Shown: one piece after another, positions 7,809-18,300 of the stretch
How positions within the stretch are numbered: the stretch's first letter is position 1
How the letters are laid out: every line of letters starts with the position of its first letter
IMG/VR virus record: IMGVR_UViG_3300020578_000285
Coordinates: 1-31,547 of that record
From: a virus
Length of the DNA stretch: 31,547 bases
Strand: one strand, 5' to 3'
Program-made: the position numbers and the translations under genes
The notes under the pieces: model-generated
The model's database searches: none
Told to the model about the DNA's origin: nothing
The model's input: only the letters and a program-made list of their open reading frames with translations

Positions 7809-10793
7809 TTATTTTTTACAATTTATGCTTATGTCAATACCGACTTTCAACGAAACCAAACTTTGTAAATCAAAAGGGCTACAAGTCAAACCATTAATCG
7901 TTAAAAAGTTACCATTCAAAAAATAACTATAACCATAATCGTTCAATTTTGGAAGATTTGTAATCAAACTACTTCTCCAAAGTTGACTTGTTGGTACATC
8001 ATCGATTCCAAATCCAGTGTAAAATTGTTGATTGATAATTTGATTTGTCCCAATTGCAAAATTTATATACCATTTTGTTCCTACCGATGATTGTATACAG
8101 TCATTAAGTGTCAACCCCAATGAAGTTAACATGGAATTAATTCTGTTTGTTAAAATACTACTGAAATTACTGACTGTAATATCACCGTTCAACCACGGAT
8201 AGATAAAAAAATCTGTAAATTGGTTGGAACAAGAAAAATCATATATATTTGAGTTGACGAAACAGGGGTCAACAGGGACTGGCACAAATTGACAACCTCT
8301 TTGTCTTCTATAAACAAACTTTTGTTTATTGAATACAGAATTTTCAAATCTTGTACCTCCATTCCATATTGTTGTGGCAGGCATCATCTGTTCGACTAAT
8401 TTTTGCCAATAAGGCCCAATTCCGTTTATATAATCTATCAATTTTTGATAAGTGTATTTGTTATTTGGTATACCAACTGTCTCTTCCGATTCTATATATT
8501 TCCACCATATAGATTGGAGTGTAGGATAACCTCCTGTCTTTCCATCCGTGATGAACTGGCGGTTTCTGGCATTAATCATGTTTTCCCAAAAAGTCTGTGA
8601 AAACTCAAAAAAGGTTTTTTTCTTTGGTTCAGGATTTATATATGTCCAATCCACTCCACCAGGTACAGGATAACCTACAGTTAATCCCGATTCTGGAATT
8701 GGGTAATCATTTTTAACTGATGAATCCCAAACATCATATACCAAACCTTGTGCGGGATTTAAGAATAAATCAACATTTTTTACATTCAGAACTAATTTCT
8801 CATCGTCAACGAAATAATATGCGTTATAGTCGCCATCTGTTGACACTCTTATCTTGTTATCGTCCGCCAACCAAGACTTATTGTTATCAATAACTTTCCT
8901 GAGTTTGAACCCCTCGGTCATAAATGGGAAATCTATATACCTGTTAAGATAAATCTGACCATAACTGAAAGGTTGTAAGGCTGTTTGTATGTCAAAGTTT
9001 TGACCTGTGAATTGTAGGTTTGTAATTGTGACTTGGTCAGGACTTCTATGTTGTGGTGTTACTTCATACCAACCAGCGCCCACTTGAAAAAAATAAGTTT
9101 CAGTATTTCTTGGTGCATTAGGGTATCCTTCATCATCTATTGGATAGTCATCCAATCTAATTGTTACATCAGTAAATGTATTTGTTGAGGTAAATCCCGA
9201 ATAGGTTTTACCTTTGATTTTGTAAGTGTTACCAATTTGAAATGACGGAGAGTTTTGAACATAAGTACCACCTGATATTTGTGCCCATTGAGTAAAAAAT
9301 TGGTCCATATTAATTTTCTGGTCAGCCAAATAAATGTGTTCATTATATTCTATGAGTGATTCAGGGGCACCAATCAATCTCATTATAAACTCAACAGACC
9401 TTCTTGTTCCTTTTGATTTGAAAAGGTACGCGGCATTCAAAATTAAATTTCTGTAAAAAGCGTAGTTTAATTCTGTCGGTGTAAGTGCTCTAGCATAACC
9501 AGGGTAAGTTGGTGTTGATGTATTCCCAAAAATAGAAGTAAGAAAATCTTCGTTAGTAATCGGCGAAAAATTAGAAGACCAACCCAATGTTCTTGCTAAG
9601 TTTACTAAAAGTTGAGATGGGATATCATTGCTAGGATTATAATTAACCGAGTTCATAAAGGCTAGGGCATCTATAAATTGTTTTACTTGGTCAAAACTTC
9701 TTCCATAGATTTGAAAAATCTTTTCTACCTTCTGTCCCAAAGTATCAAACTCTTTCAGAGCATCAGTAATCAGAAATCTAGAAATTAAATTTGATTTGAA
9801 CGAATCCAAGTTTTCCGCAATCAGTTGAAGTTGAGATATGTAATTATCAAAATTGTTGGACCTAATATCTAAGTTCCAAACACCGTCTTTTGGAAAAGTA
9901 ACTTGTTGATATGAGGTATAAAACTGACCAAACTCGTTCTGTTCAGGTACTTGGAAAAATGCAGTGTACTCAGGTCTAATTAATCTATTAAGTAAAAACT
10001 TTTCAACCTCATCAAAATTTTCATTGAATACTTTGTCTGTAACCAAATCATTCAATCTTATTTGGTATTGTTCTGTGATTGTTGATGCTGTAGTCCCAAA
10101 AGGTGCCCCTGAAACTATAAACTCCACGTATCCACTCGAAAGAGTTTGTGAAGGTGTGAAAGCAACTACTTTGAAAATGTTATCGTTGATTGAAACACAA
10201 TAATCAAGATAGGTGTTGTATAGATTTCTATATTGTGAAACCTCAATTTCTCTGACAGAGAGGTTTGTAGTAGCACTGATAGAATAATCAATATCAAACG
10301 GGTTATTAATCCTGTCGACATCAACTTTAAAGTATGTAGTGTCTTGAACTGAATCGTATAAGATGTTTTCAGCGGTATACCCCGTCAAAAAGTTTAAGTT
10401 TAGAAACAATACATCTAAAGCTGCTGGAAATTGATTGATAATATGGATGACTGATACTTGAAATCTTTTCGCTAAAGAACCATACATCGAGAAGTTCAAT
10501 ACTTGTGAAACATCATAGTTTGGATAGACTCTGAACTGAGTTGCAATAATCTTCCTACTCATGAACAAGTCATCAATATCCATCATCTCCAAACTCATAG
10601 GTTCAGAGAATGCACCCACATTAAAGAATCGATTAACTTTCTCCGTTACACCCGTCGTAAACTCAAAATTACCTTGCGTGAGTCCACCCCCTTCGACAGT
10701 TTGTAAACCAACAATATTGTCGGAGAATGTACCCGCCCCACTACCTGGTCTCGGCGGATAAAAAAATTTAGTTTTTTTTATCGTTTTCGCCAT
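7809..10793 (-). CDS. Large baseplate/tail protein with a P2 gpI-like segment; candidate gp7/gpI counterpart (994 aa)
   Basis: Residues about 341-475 follow the layout of phage tail protein I: a helical stretch (ALKEFDTLGQKVEKIF), a PSQLLVNLARTLGW motif near 392-405, and AAYLFKSKGTRRSVEFIMRL near 454-473. The last motif is the KGT-x-x-(A/S)-(I/V) helix typical of gpI. In T4 and P2 the (gp6)2-gp7 and (gpJ)2-gpI trimers are equivalent (established), and the length is close to T4 gp7 (about 1030 residues). This makes it a candidate wedge partner of the gp6 encoded here. The C-terminus (about 905-994) is a separate domain shared with the 709-residue protein. The ATG at 10793 overlaps the preceding TAA by one base. 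Virion role is likely; the gp7 assignment is moderate. Confidence 0.8.
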   Translation of the reverse strand: MAKTIKKTKFFYPPRPGSGAGTFSDNIVGLQTVEGGGLTQGNFEFTTGVTEKVNRFFNVGAFSEPMSLEMMDIDDLFMSRKIIATQFRVYPNYDVSQVLNFSMYGSLAKRFQVSVIHIINQFPAALDVLFLNLNFLTGYTAENILYDSVQDTTYFKVDVDRINNPFDIDYSISATTNLSVREIEVSQYRNLYNTYLDYCVSINDNIFKVVAFTPSQTLSSGYVEFIVSGAPFGTTASTITEQYQIRLNDLVTDKVFNENFDEVEKFLLNRLIRPEYTAFFQVPEQNEFGQFYTSYQQVTFPKDGVWNLDIRSNNFDNYISQLQLIAENLDSFKSNLISRFLITDALKEFDTLGQKVEKIFQIYGRSFDQVKQFIDALAFMNSVNYNPSNDIPSQLLVNLARTLGWSSNFSPITNEDFLTSIFGNTSTPTYPGYARALTPTELNYAFYRNLILNAAYLFKSKGTRRSVEFIMRLIGAPESLIEYNEHIYLADQKINMDQFFTQWAQISGGTYVQNSPSFQIGNTYKIKGKTYSGFTSTNTFTDVTIRLDDYPIDDEGYPNAPRNTETYFFQVGAGWYEVTPQHRSPDQVTITNLQFTGQNFDIQTALQPFSYGQIYLNRYIDFPFMTEGFKLRKVIDNNKSWLADDNKIRVSTDGDYNAYYFVDDEKLVLNVKNVDLFLNPAQGLVYDVWDSSVKNDYPIPESGLTVGYPVPGGVDWTYINPEPKKKTFFEFSQTFWENMINARNRQFITDGKTGGYPTLQSIWWKYIESEETVGIPNNKYTYQKLIDYINGIGPYWQKLVEQMMPATTIWNGGTRFENSVFNKQKFVYRRQRGCQFVPVPVDPCFVNSNIYDFSCSNQFTDFFIYPWLNGDITVSNFSSILTNRINSMLTSLGLTLNDCIQSSVGTKWYINFAIGTNQIINQQFYTGFGIDDVPTSQLWRSSLITNLPKLNDYGYSYFLNGNFLTINGLTCSPFDLQSLVSLKVGIDISINCKK

Positions 10794-11698
10794 TAAGTTG
10801 AGATGTTTGTAAAGTTCTTACTAAAATCAATATTTGTGCCTCTATTTTGTCTAACCTCAAACAATAACGCGTTGAATTGGTCTCTTATTTCATATAAATT
10901 ATACTGTCTGTATATATTATTTTCATCGTCGTAGATTGTATAGATACCGTCATCAATAGATTTAGTCTGATTACCAAAAAGAGCAATAGCAAGAGATGAA
11001 ATGTCATATTCAACCATGTTAATTTCAACAGTAATTGGATTGAAGTAGGTATTACTTATAATAATATCTTGGTCAGGTTGTCCAATAAAGGGCGTCGCAT
11101 TAGGTTTGTTAGTCGGTGATGATGAGGGTGATAATGTACAAAATAAAAGATTTGCAATTCCATCAACATATCTGTATCTGATAGCTTTTTGAGTAGTGTT
11201 TACTTGATTCACAACAACTGGTTCACAAAAGAAACAAGATGTAATCATTCTGAAGAAGTTTGGTATCTTGGTTCCGTCGGGATTCAAATATTCAACTCTG
11301 AAGCCTACCAATCCTTCAGGTACAAACTTATTTAGATACTGTGGTGGTACACCTGCCAAGTCAATTATGATTCCTTTGACGTTTGGTAATGCACTCAAAA
11401 CTCCACAATCTGTTATTGTGGTTCTGATTTGTGCAGGTCTAATATATAATGTGTAGATACCGAGAGCATTGAATTGTTCAGCGGGTAAAGTTAAGTTGTA
11501 AAGTCCTCCGAGAACCTCATTAGGGTCTCCACCTGTTGAACTGTTGTTGAAATAAGGTCTAAGTAATGTTTTTGCATCCAAGGTAGTTAATACAAACTCA
11601 TTTGTTGCATCTCTCGATGGTGTATAATTCATTATAATCTCCACGTCCTCAGGAGATACATCACTTGGTCTTATTGTACCATATGAACCAATTGCCAT
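10793..11698 (-). CDS. Putative virion structural protein (301 aa)
   Basis: I do not recognise a family. The start MAIGSYGTIRPSDVSPEDVE is polar, with no signal peptide or membrane segment. A cluster SCFFCEP (about residues 153-159) and a nearby single Cys in LLFCTL could form disulphides or bind metal. The C-terminal part (ITVEINMVEYDISSLAIALFG onward) looks mixed alpha/beta. It sits in the coupled structural run: preceded by a 35-nt gap holding a copy of the 15-nt motif, and followed by the 994-residue gene through a TAATG overlap. A baseplate or tail role is inferred from position alone. Confidence 0.75.
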   Translation of the reverse strand: MAIGSYGTIRPSDVSPEDVEIIMNYTPSRDATNEFVLTTLDAKTLLRPYFNNSSTGGDPNEVLGGLYNLTLPAEQFNALGIYTLYIRPAQIRTTITDCGVLSALPNVKGIIIDLAGVPPQYLNKFVPEGLVGFRVEYLNPDGTKIPNFFRMITSCFFCEPVVVNQVNTTQKAIRYRYVDGIANLLFCTLSPSSSPTNKPNATPFIGQPDQDIIISNTYFNPITVEINMVEYDISSLAIALFGNQTKSIDDGIYTIYDDENNIYRQYNLYEIRDQFNALLFEVRQNRGTNIDFSKNFTNIST

Positions 11699-11703
11699 TT
11701 TCT

Positions 11704-11718
11704 TTTATTTTATAAATA
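11704..11718 (-). promoter_or_regulatory. 15-nt AT-rich motif before the 301-residue structural gene
   Basis: Identical in all 15 bases to the site at 5289-5303 (TATTTATAAAATAAA on the minus strand), ending 5 nt before the ATG at 11698. It occupies most of the only gap inside this part of the structural run. Confidence 0.45.
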
Positions 11719-11733
11719 GTTTTATTTGATTTT

Positions 11734-12861
11734 TCACACTTCTCCATTTGTTTTATTGACAACGTTGAAAAATCCATATCCGTAGTTAATCATATCACCT
11801 AAATTGTCAACTTCTCCAAGTCTTTGTACTCTTTCGTAAGCACTATTCTTACCTCTTTCGACAAAAACATTCGTTTGAATATTTGGTTGGTCCACAACCT
11901 TAATTAAAACCTCCTCTTTTGTTATCGGTACCGCAGTCAAGTTAGATGTTGTCAAACCTGATGACTCCTCGAAAAATATTGTGGTACCATCTTGATAATC
12001 ATAATAGTTTACATCTTGAATAGTGTAAGCAGTAAAAACATTTAACTCAGCGTTTGTGACAACACCCCATATCTGACCATTTGCAATAATCGGAACTCCA
12101 AGTTGATACTTTTCATTGAACAACGGGGCGGTTAAAGGAACTGTTCCATATATTTGTAACTCTGTTAGTCTCGACTTAGTAAGACCAGATATTGTGAAAG
12201 GGACCACTACGTAATTGTTCGAGGTTTGAGCAGAAACGATATTCACCGCATCACCTGAGAATATATAATCATACGATATTGGTGTTTTTAACCAATTTCC
12301 ATCTAATGTTGTGAAATATATTTCCCCTTTTGGATTTGGGATTGGCACATTCACATAAGGTGTATGAATTGTTTTTTGAACTTTTGTCACACCCCAAGGA
12401 TTTCTTTGTTCCATCACAATTGTATATTCTTTAACCGCCGATGGGTAAGTATGATTTATAGAGTTCGGTGCGTAGTTCGTGATTGTCTGTTTCGGTGTAC
12501 CATCACCCCAATCAATAGTATAAGAGGATAAATCCAAAAACTTTTGAAACTCATCTGATGTATTATAAACATACCATTTGTAAGGTTCTTGAGTTGTAGA
12601 TGAAAATATGAAATTAGCGACAACATTTTTTTGCAAAACAAAACCATCAAAAGGTGAATAATATCCCTCATCTATTGTTGTCTGATTCAAAAGAAAGTTT
12701 ACCGTCAACCCAGTAAATAAAGATGTAAATCTTGGTCCCGATGTCACCATTTGGGACATACCCGAGTATACTCCAAATGTCTGTCCACTTACGGTGACTT
12801 TCGCAATGTCAGAGATAACTGTCTCAGGGGACACAATAAATCTATAATAATCTTGATTCAT
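11734..12861 (-). CDS. Virion structural protein with a PKD-like domain (375 aa)
   Basis: Residues about 105-170 carry the hallmarks of a PKD/Ig-like domain: TIDWGDGTP at 115-123, a HTYP strand at 137-140, then EYTIVMEQRNPWGVTK. PKD domains are beta-sandwiches common in surface proteins and phage tail proteins. The C-terminus has a conserved-looking FVERGKNSAYERVQRLGEVD stretch and ends with an aromatic Gly-Tyr-Gly-Phe-Phe segment. The ATG at 12861 shares a base with the TAA of the preceding gene. The next gene begins after a 35-nt gap. Position in the tail cluster suggests a baseplate-peripheral or fibre-connecting subunit (inference). Confidence 0.78.
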   Translation of the reverse strand: MNQDYYRFIVSPETVISDIAKVTVSGQTFGVYSGMSQMVTSGPRFTSLFTGLTVNFLLNQTTIDEGYYSPFDGFVLQKNVVANFIFSSTTQEPYKWYVYNTSDEFQKFLDLSSYTIDWGDGTPKQTITNYAPNSINHTYPSAVKEYTIVMEQRNPWGVTKVQKTIHTPYVNVPIPNPKGEIYFTTLDGNWLKTPISYDYIFSGDAVNIVSAQTSNNYVVVPFTISGLTKSRLTELQIYGTVPLTAPLFNEKYQLGVPIIANGQIWGVVTNAELNVFTAYTIQDVNYYDYQDGTTIFFEESSGLTTSNLTAVPITKEEVLIKVVDQPNIQTNVFVERGKNSAYERVQRLGEVDNLGDMINYGYGFFNVVNKTNGEV

Positions 12862-13682
12862 TATGGGTTAACATATTCAAACCATTTTATGGGAATGTTT
12901 GTCCCAAGTCTTTGTCCCTCAGTATTTGAAACTACGTAAGTTTGTTTCTCATAATCTAAATCCACTTGATAATAAAAATATTTTGTGCTGTCAAAACTAA
13001 ATGGGTTAGTTAAATACGCTTGAGGTCCATTAGTTCTATCAACTTGTCTATTTGTACTTCCTGTCATCATTTTGATAAATTGACCAGTTTTAGCATCAAA
13101 AAACTTTGCGGTCATGTAGAATCTTTTGATATCCAAAAAGTTTCTTTTTTTCAACCAATAAATAAAAAACCCCTCACTATCACCTATGTAGTCTAAAACA
13201 AAATTTGGTTTGTTGATTTTGACAGGTGTGCGATTCATAACAACATCCATTTTTGTTCCTTGTTGTGTTGGGATAATCATGGTTACGTAGTTGATTTGTT
13301 TTTTCTCATCTACAGAATCATATAAATCCAACTTGAAAAACGAGTTCGAGAAACTGTTAACATAATAAAAAACTTCTTGCGATGTAAATCCTTGATTAAG
13401 ATAATCAATTTTCCAATTACTGATTTGATTTAACGGTCCCCCCGAATAGAAATAAAACTCATAATTTATAAATGTATCGTTTGTTGTGCCAGTTGCTGGT
13501 TCATGTGCAAACCTTGAAACTTCGAAGTCCCTCCCTAAACCAATTACTTGGTTAATCATATCTTCTTCGTAAGCATCTATCGCATCATCCAAACCGAGAT
13601 AGTCCCAATTCAATTGAACGGGTAATACAATCTCTTTGTCCACGAGACCTGTTTGTAATATTTGAAATTTATTCACATCCAT
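12861..13682 (-). CDS. Putative virion structural protein (273 aa)
   Basis: Not a family I can name. It starts MDVNKFQILQTGLVDKEI. I chose the ATG at 13682 because the upstream in-frame codon at 13685 is only a TTG. Rich in Tyr, Phe and Asn (for example NYEFYFYSGG and KYFYYQVDLDYEKQTY), as expected for beta-rich tail proteins. It overlaps the preceding 562-residue gene by 14 nt and ends in a TAATG junction with the PKD-like gene, so the three are probably translated from one message. No signal peptide, membrane segment or catalytic motif is visible. Tail role inferred from context. Confidence 0.75.
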   Translation of the reverse strand: MDVNKFQILQTGLVDKEIVLPVQLNWDYLGLDDAIDAYEEDMINQVIGLGRDFEVSRFAHEPATGTTNDTFINYEFYFYSGGPLNQISNWKIDYLNQGFTSQEVFYYVNSFSNSFFKLDLYDSVDEKKQINYVTMIIPTQQGTKMDVVMNRTPVKINKPNFVLDYIGDSEGFFIYWLKKRNFLDIKRFYMTAKFFDAKTGQFIKMMTGSTNRQVDRTNGPQAYLTNPFSFDSTKYFYYQVDLDYEKQTYVVSNTEGQRLGTNIPIKWFEYVNP

Positions 13683-15357
13683 CAATTAGTGGTTTTACAA
13701 CAAAGTCGTATCCTGTTTTATAATTAGCCCCTTCAGGTATTAATCTGAAAGTAACTTCGGTATATGGATAATGTGCAGAGTTTAGATATGGGTAATCTAC
13801 ACCGAATCCTTGCTCATCAAAAAATCCATAAGTGTATAAATCCCTCCATAAAAATTGGGCTTCAGCATCTGAGTAGTAAGCATAAGAGGGAATCCCATCA
13901 ACCATGTTCGATGGGGCATTTTCAATATAATTAGAAAACACTCTTATCGTCAACTTGTTATGAGGAACATAATAAAAACCTGCGGCGTTAGGGTCCGATG
14001 TATTCGTGGTTTGGAAAACATTTTGATTATATTTCAACTTTTGATAATAAGTTGAAACGACACGCTCAAGTTGTTCCGAATTGTTCCACTCACAAAAGTC
14101 TCCATCAATCATGTCTCCTCTCTTTAAATCAAGATTATAGTAGAAGGTTTTAGTGGCACCATTTGTTTTTGTATAAGCGCTAGTGGGAATTGAGGTATTT
14201 GACTCAACGTTATTTTGTGACCACCAACTATTGATTGGATTTGTTATATTGAATTCCCAACCTTGTTTTAATCCAATTTCATTTGTTGGGTTGTTGAAAT
14301 ATCCCGAGAATCCTTTGTTTATAATTGAAAGATACAATTCTGATATTGGTCTTTTCTGATTGTCCTTCAATCCCAAAAGATTTAAATCGTATCCTACAGT
14401 AAAATTATAGGCGTTACTACTTGTTTTTTGAGATATTCGAGTAACATTATCAGGTGTAATAGAACTGAATTCCAATTTCTTTTCTTCCAAAAAAATATTT
14501 TTTTCAAACCCGGCTTTAGACACAATCATATCTTCAATATTTGTGAGAACCTTGTGTCTTCTAACATAATATTCGGATTTAGTTTCTTCAATATTATCAG
14601 GATTTATTACCCTCTTGAAAGTACCTGTGGTTCCGTTTGCAAAAGTTGTACCCGTATATCCCAAGTTGAATAGATTGAAGACATATTCTTCACTATCAAA
14701 TTGTCCATTACCTAACGAATATACCAAGAAAATATTTTTATTCTCATACGAAATGGAAAGTTCAACATATTCTCCTGGTGTCAATCCATGACTAGCAACA
14801 CAACTAAACTGAACAATTGGGTTTCCCTCCTCTAATGTGTTTGTTATTGAAAATGGAATTCCGTTTTTAGCCACCCAATTCAAGGTCCCAAAACTTGGAG
14901 ATGTATAGAAAAGTTTTTCCTCATAATCATTTTCCGCAGCATATGTTACATAATACATCCAATTGTAGGTGTATGCACTTTTTGCTTTGTATGTAAAATG
15001 CCCATCAGGGATATTTGGTCTGAAAAAATCGAACTCATAGTACTGAGGAAATCCTTTCCATATTCCACTTATTTGTGATTCCTCGGGATTTACATAATAC
15101 AACAAGTTTTTGAATGGGTTATAGGTGGTAGTGCCTGTATAGGAATTCGTATAAAGATATTTGACTTTGAATGTAGGTCTAAATATGGGTGAGCCTTGTC
15201 TTTCATTTTCGAAAACCTGAGCTAAACTAATAGTAGAACTCCTATCATATTCTACAAGTTGTTGACTTGTTTCATCTAAATTGACTTCAATTTGTTGGTC
15301 AAGAGATGGCGCCGCCGCATATCTCAAAGAACTCGGTATGATTGTAAACTTATTCAA
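13669..15357 (-). CDS. Putative virion structural protein (562 aa)
   Basis: I do not recognise a family. The start is uncertain: the frame opens with TTG at 15357, overlapping the end of the 1574-residue gene by 8 nt, and there is no in-frame ATG near the N-terminus. The sequence is aromatic and Asn-rich, without signal peptide or membrane segment. A stretch VQFSCVASHGLTPGEYVELS (about 181-200) resembles short beta-hairpin modules of tail proteins. It lies between the 1574- and 273-residue genes and overlaps both. In T4 the genes after gp6 encode further wedge and fibre-attachment proteins, so a baseplate role is plausible but rests on position. Confidence 0.75.
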   Translation of the reverse strand: MNKFTIIPSSLRYAAAPSLDQQIEVNLDETSQQLVEYDRSSTISLAQVFENERQGSPIFRPTFKVKYLYTNSYTGTTTYNPFKNLLYYVNPEESQISGIWKGFPQYYEFDFFRPNIPDGHFTYKAKSAYTYNWMYYVTYAAENDYEEKLFYTSPSFGTLNWVAKNGIPFSITNTLEEGNPIVQFSCVASHGLTPGEYVELSISYENKNIFLVYSLGNGQFDSEEYVFNLFNLGYTGTTFANGTTGTFKRVINPDNIEETKSEYYVRRHKVLTNIEDMIVSKAGFEKNIFLEEKKLEFSSITPDNVTRISQKTSSNAYNFTVGYDLNLLGLKDNQKRPISELYLSIINKGFSGYFNNPTNEIGLKQGWEFNITNPINSWWSQNNVESNTSIPTSAYTKTNGATKTFYYNLDLKRGDMIDGDFCEWNNSEQLERVVSTYYQKLKYNQNVFQTTNTSDPNAAGFYYVPHNKLTIRVFSNYIENAPSNMVDGIPSYAYYSDAEAQFLWRDLYTYGFFDEQGFGVDYPYLNSAHYPYTEVTFRLIPEGANYKTGYDFVVKPLIDGCE

Positions 15358-18300
15358 GTATTGAATATTTTTGTTTAAATTTATCTATAGCACTTTTTCC
15401 TTTTATGAGACCGAAATAGAATTGGAAAGGTGCTCCAACAATAAAATTATTACTTGTGGCACCAACTTTAGAATAGTCACCATTTATGTCCACACTGAAT
15501 ATGTACCCTCGCGCTGACTGTTCATTAACTGAGGTGTTGGAGTTTCTGAAATAATTTGGTTGTGTCAAGCTCAACCTATCTAAAGACTGATATGGTTTAT
15601 TTTGAACAATATCAGCGGAGCCTGAAGCCCAATTATTGAATTGTCCACCAAATATAGTTGTGGTGTTTGCTAGTTTCCATCTATATAAAGGAACTACTTG
15701 TGACTTTATACCATAGGTGAATGGAGCCGCGGATGATTGTGGATTAGCCCTAAAATCAATTCTGCCAGGTGTCAAAAAATCTTTGAATTGTAAGTCCTCA
15801 GTTGTCGATGAATACCAAATTGCCATGACTGGATTGGATGGTGTTCCTAATATATTTGTGGGGTTTTGAGGATTTCCCGCAACACTTTCGTAATACTCAG
15901 GAGAATATTTTATCAGTCCCATTTCAGAGTTTATCGACAACATTTGCGCTAAATCACCATCAATTCTCCTAGCAGTTCCTGAAGAAATATTATCTGGCTT
16001 ACCGTTTCTCGAAAATAATTGATTGACTGAGTTATCTCCAAGTGAAATTATTCTTCCTAAAACCGTTCCATCTGTTATTCTTGATATGACAAATAGGTTT
16101 ACCAAATCAGAAGTATCTCCATAGCTTGTGGATTCTAAAAGAGAAATTGTATATCCTCGTGTATCGGGTTCAAAAATTATTTCACCCCAAATAGTATCCT
16201 TCATTCCCAAGTTCAAAATTGTTGTTGGAAACATAAGATTCAGTATATTCACAGAGGAAGGACCGCTCAATCTTCCAACAAATTTGGATTGTGATGCATT
16301 GTAGGGTGAACTTCTATAATAAAAATTATTTGATTTTGTATCGAAGAATACTAATTGTTTTGCATATTTCACATCCTGAATCTTATTCAATCTATTAAAA
16401 CGAGTATCTACTTGTATCGGAAATTGATATAGTGTACCATTCATCCAATTATTCATAAATGATTGTGATAACACTCCCCTACACAAAGCATAGAAAAATC
16501 TAAATCTATATCCCCATTCTCCTAATGTTTTTATATCCTTAAATAAATCCAAAAACGGCCTTCTCATAAAAAGATAACAACCTATTTCAACGTTATCAGT
16601 TTCAGTACATCTTTGATTTACTTGAAAACTAGTCCCGAAACCTTGATAACAATTCAGGGACACCATCGTTTTACAATTGAAACTTTCCAACACATTGATT
16701 GCACCTATTTCATCCTCTATGTCAGGTGGGACTTGTTGTGCTCCTGTCGTAAATCCTGGTATTCCCTCAGGATTTTCCAATTCAGGTATTGTATAGAAAG
16801 TAAAGTTGTTATTTTGTTGTAGTAATGCAACGGCAGCTGAGTCCCAACTAATCGCATTCAATTGGTCAGATGAAGGTAATCTATCATTTCTAAATATATT
16901 ATTTGTTTTCACACTAATTGACATCGGATTACCTGTAAACTGAGGGTATAATACAGGACTTTTATATGATATATTCACATCAGAATATTCGAACCAAAGA
17001 CCCACCTCTTGGTCAAGATTTAAATAAAAATAGCCTCCTCCCGACAAGTCTTCTGAAGTACTGTATTTGTCCGCATCTTCACCTCCCCCGAATTGAAAAT
17101 TATTCGATGTTGTTGTAACACATGACCTTACACCATTCAATTGTGTAATTCTTACGTTTCCAGATGGATTATTTGCATCTCTGGCGCCGTAATAACCAAC
17201 TGTAGAAGATGTGAACCCACTGAACTCTCCTGGTGTGAAAAAATATGAGGGATAGAAAGTATTGGATTGATTCATCACTTGAACCGAAGTAGTGTTCGAG
17301 TTCAATTTTTGAATTGGGATATTCAATCTTGTGGATGCGGTAAATGTAATGTCATTTTCAGTAAGACCTAATATTTTTCCGATTGAATATTGATTTGTAA
17401 ATTTTGGAGAATATGGGTCAACTCCTCTTTGAAGAATTAGAATGAATTGTTCACTCATATTATCAAAAAATTCATAAGGGCTCCAAAACTCTTCAACAAT
17501 TTTTTCATAACCAGGTAATGGGAAATTTCTATGTCTCATTAACATCAGTTTATGTGTTTTACTCAACACGTTCGGAAATGTTTGTGTAGTTCCAGAGTTC
17601 CATATTTTTGCAGCTTCTGACACTGTTATTGCAGTAACAACTTGGAAATATTCTCTGTCCATAGGATAAACCTGTCGATTTATAGTTGTACCTGTATCAA
17701 GGTTATAAACTACGGACGTATTAGATAGTTGTGATGAAGCGTAATTTACCGTTATGGATTGTCCACCAGTAACCGAGGTTCCAGTTATACCTTGAAATAT
17801 TCCATTTGCGGTCATTGCAGTGTATAAAAAGTTAATGTCTGTTGTGGTCATTGGGTCGACCGCAGTAAGTAAATCCCCTGACTGATATGATTGGTTCGAC
17901 AAGACAGTAATTGTATTATCGTAGTGGAAACTTCCGATATTGTTAGGTTGATTGAATGTAACTTTTATTTTGTTTAGTCCATCAAAATAATAGTCCCTTG
18001 AGTTGAAAAGATTTATTCTTTCACCTAAAGTAAGTCCGTCTGACCAAGCAAAGTATCTATTATCGTCTGAAGCCAATCTCTGCACACTTGATTTTGGGAC
18101 TTTGAAAAGTCCAACATTTTCAACTTCGTCGGCATTTCCTGCCATCGCATCTACATAAAGTAATGATTGAGTCTGAACGTTTTCTTCTCTATTGCGAGCC
18201 CCCACGTAACTTTGAACATTATTAAAGTAACTCGAAGGGTCCGAAACATAAGACAACACACCATTTGTTCCACCCAATAGTGCCTCATCAAGTAATTTGC

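Noticed and set aside
5296-11718. Plus-strand T4-type late promoters (TATAAATA at 5296-5303 and 11711-11718)
   Set aside because: They would transcribe away from all genes; no plus-strand gene follows. Treated instead as the complement of the 15-nt minus-strand motif.
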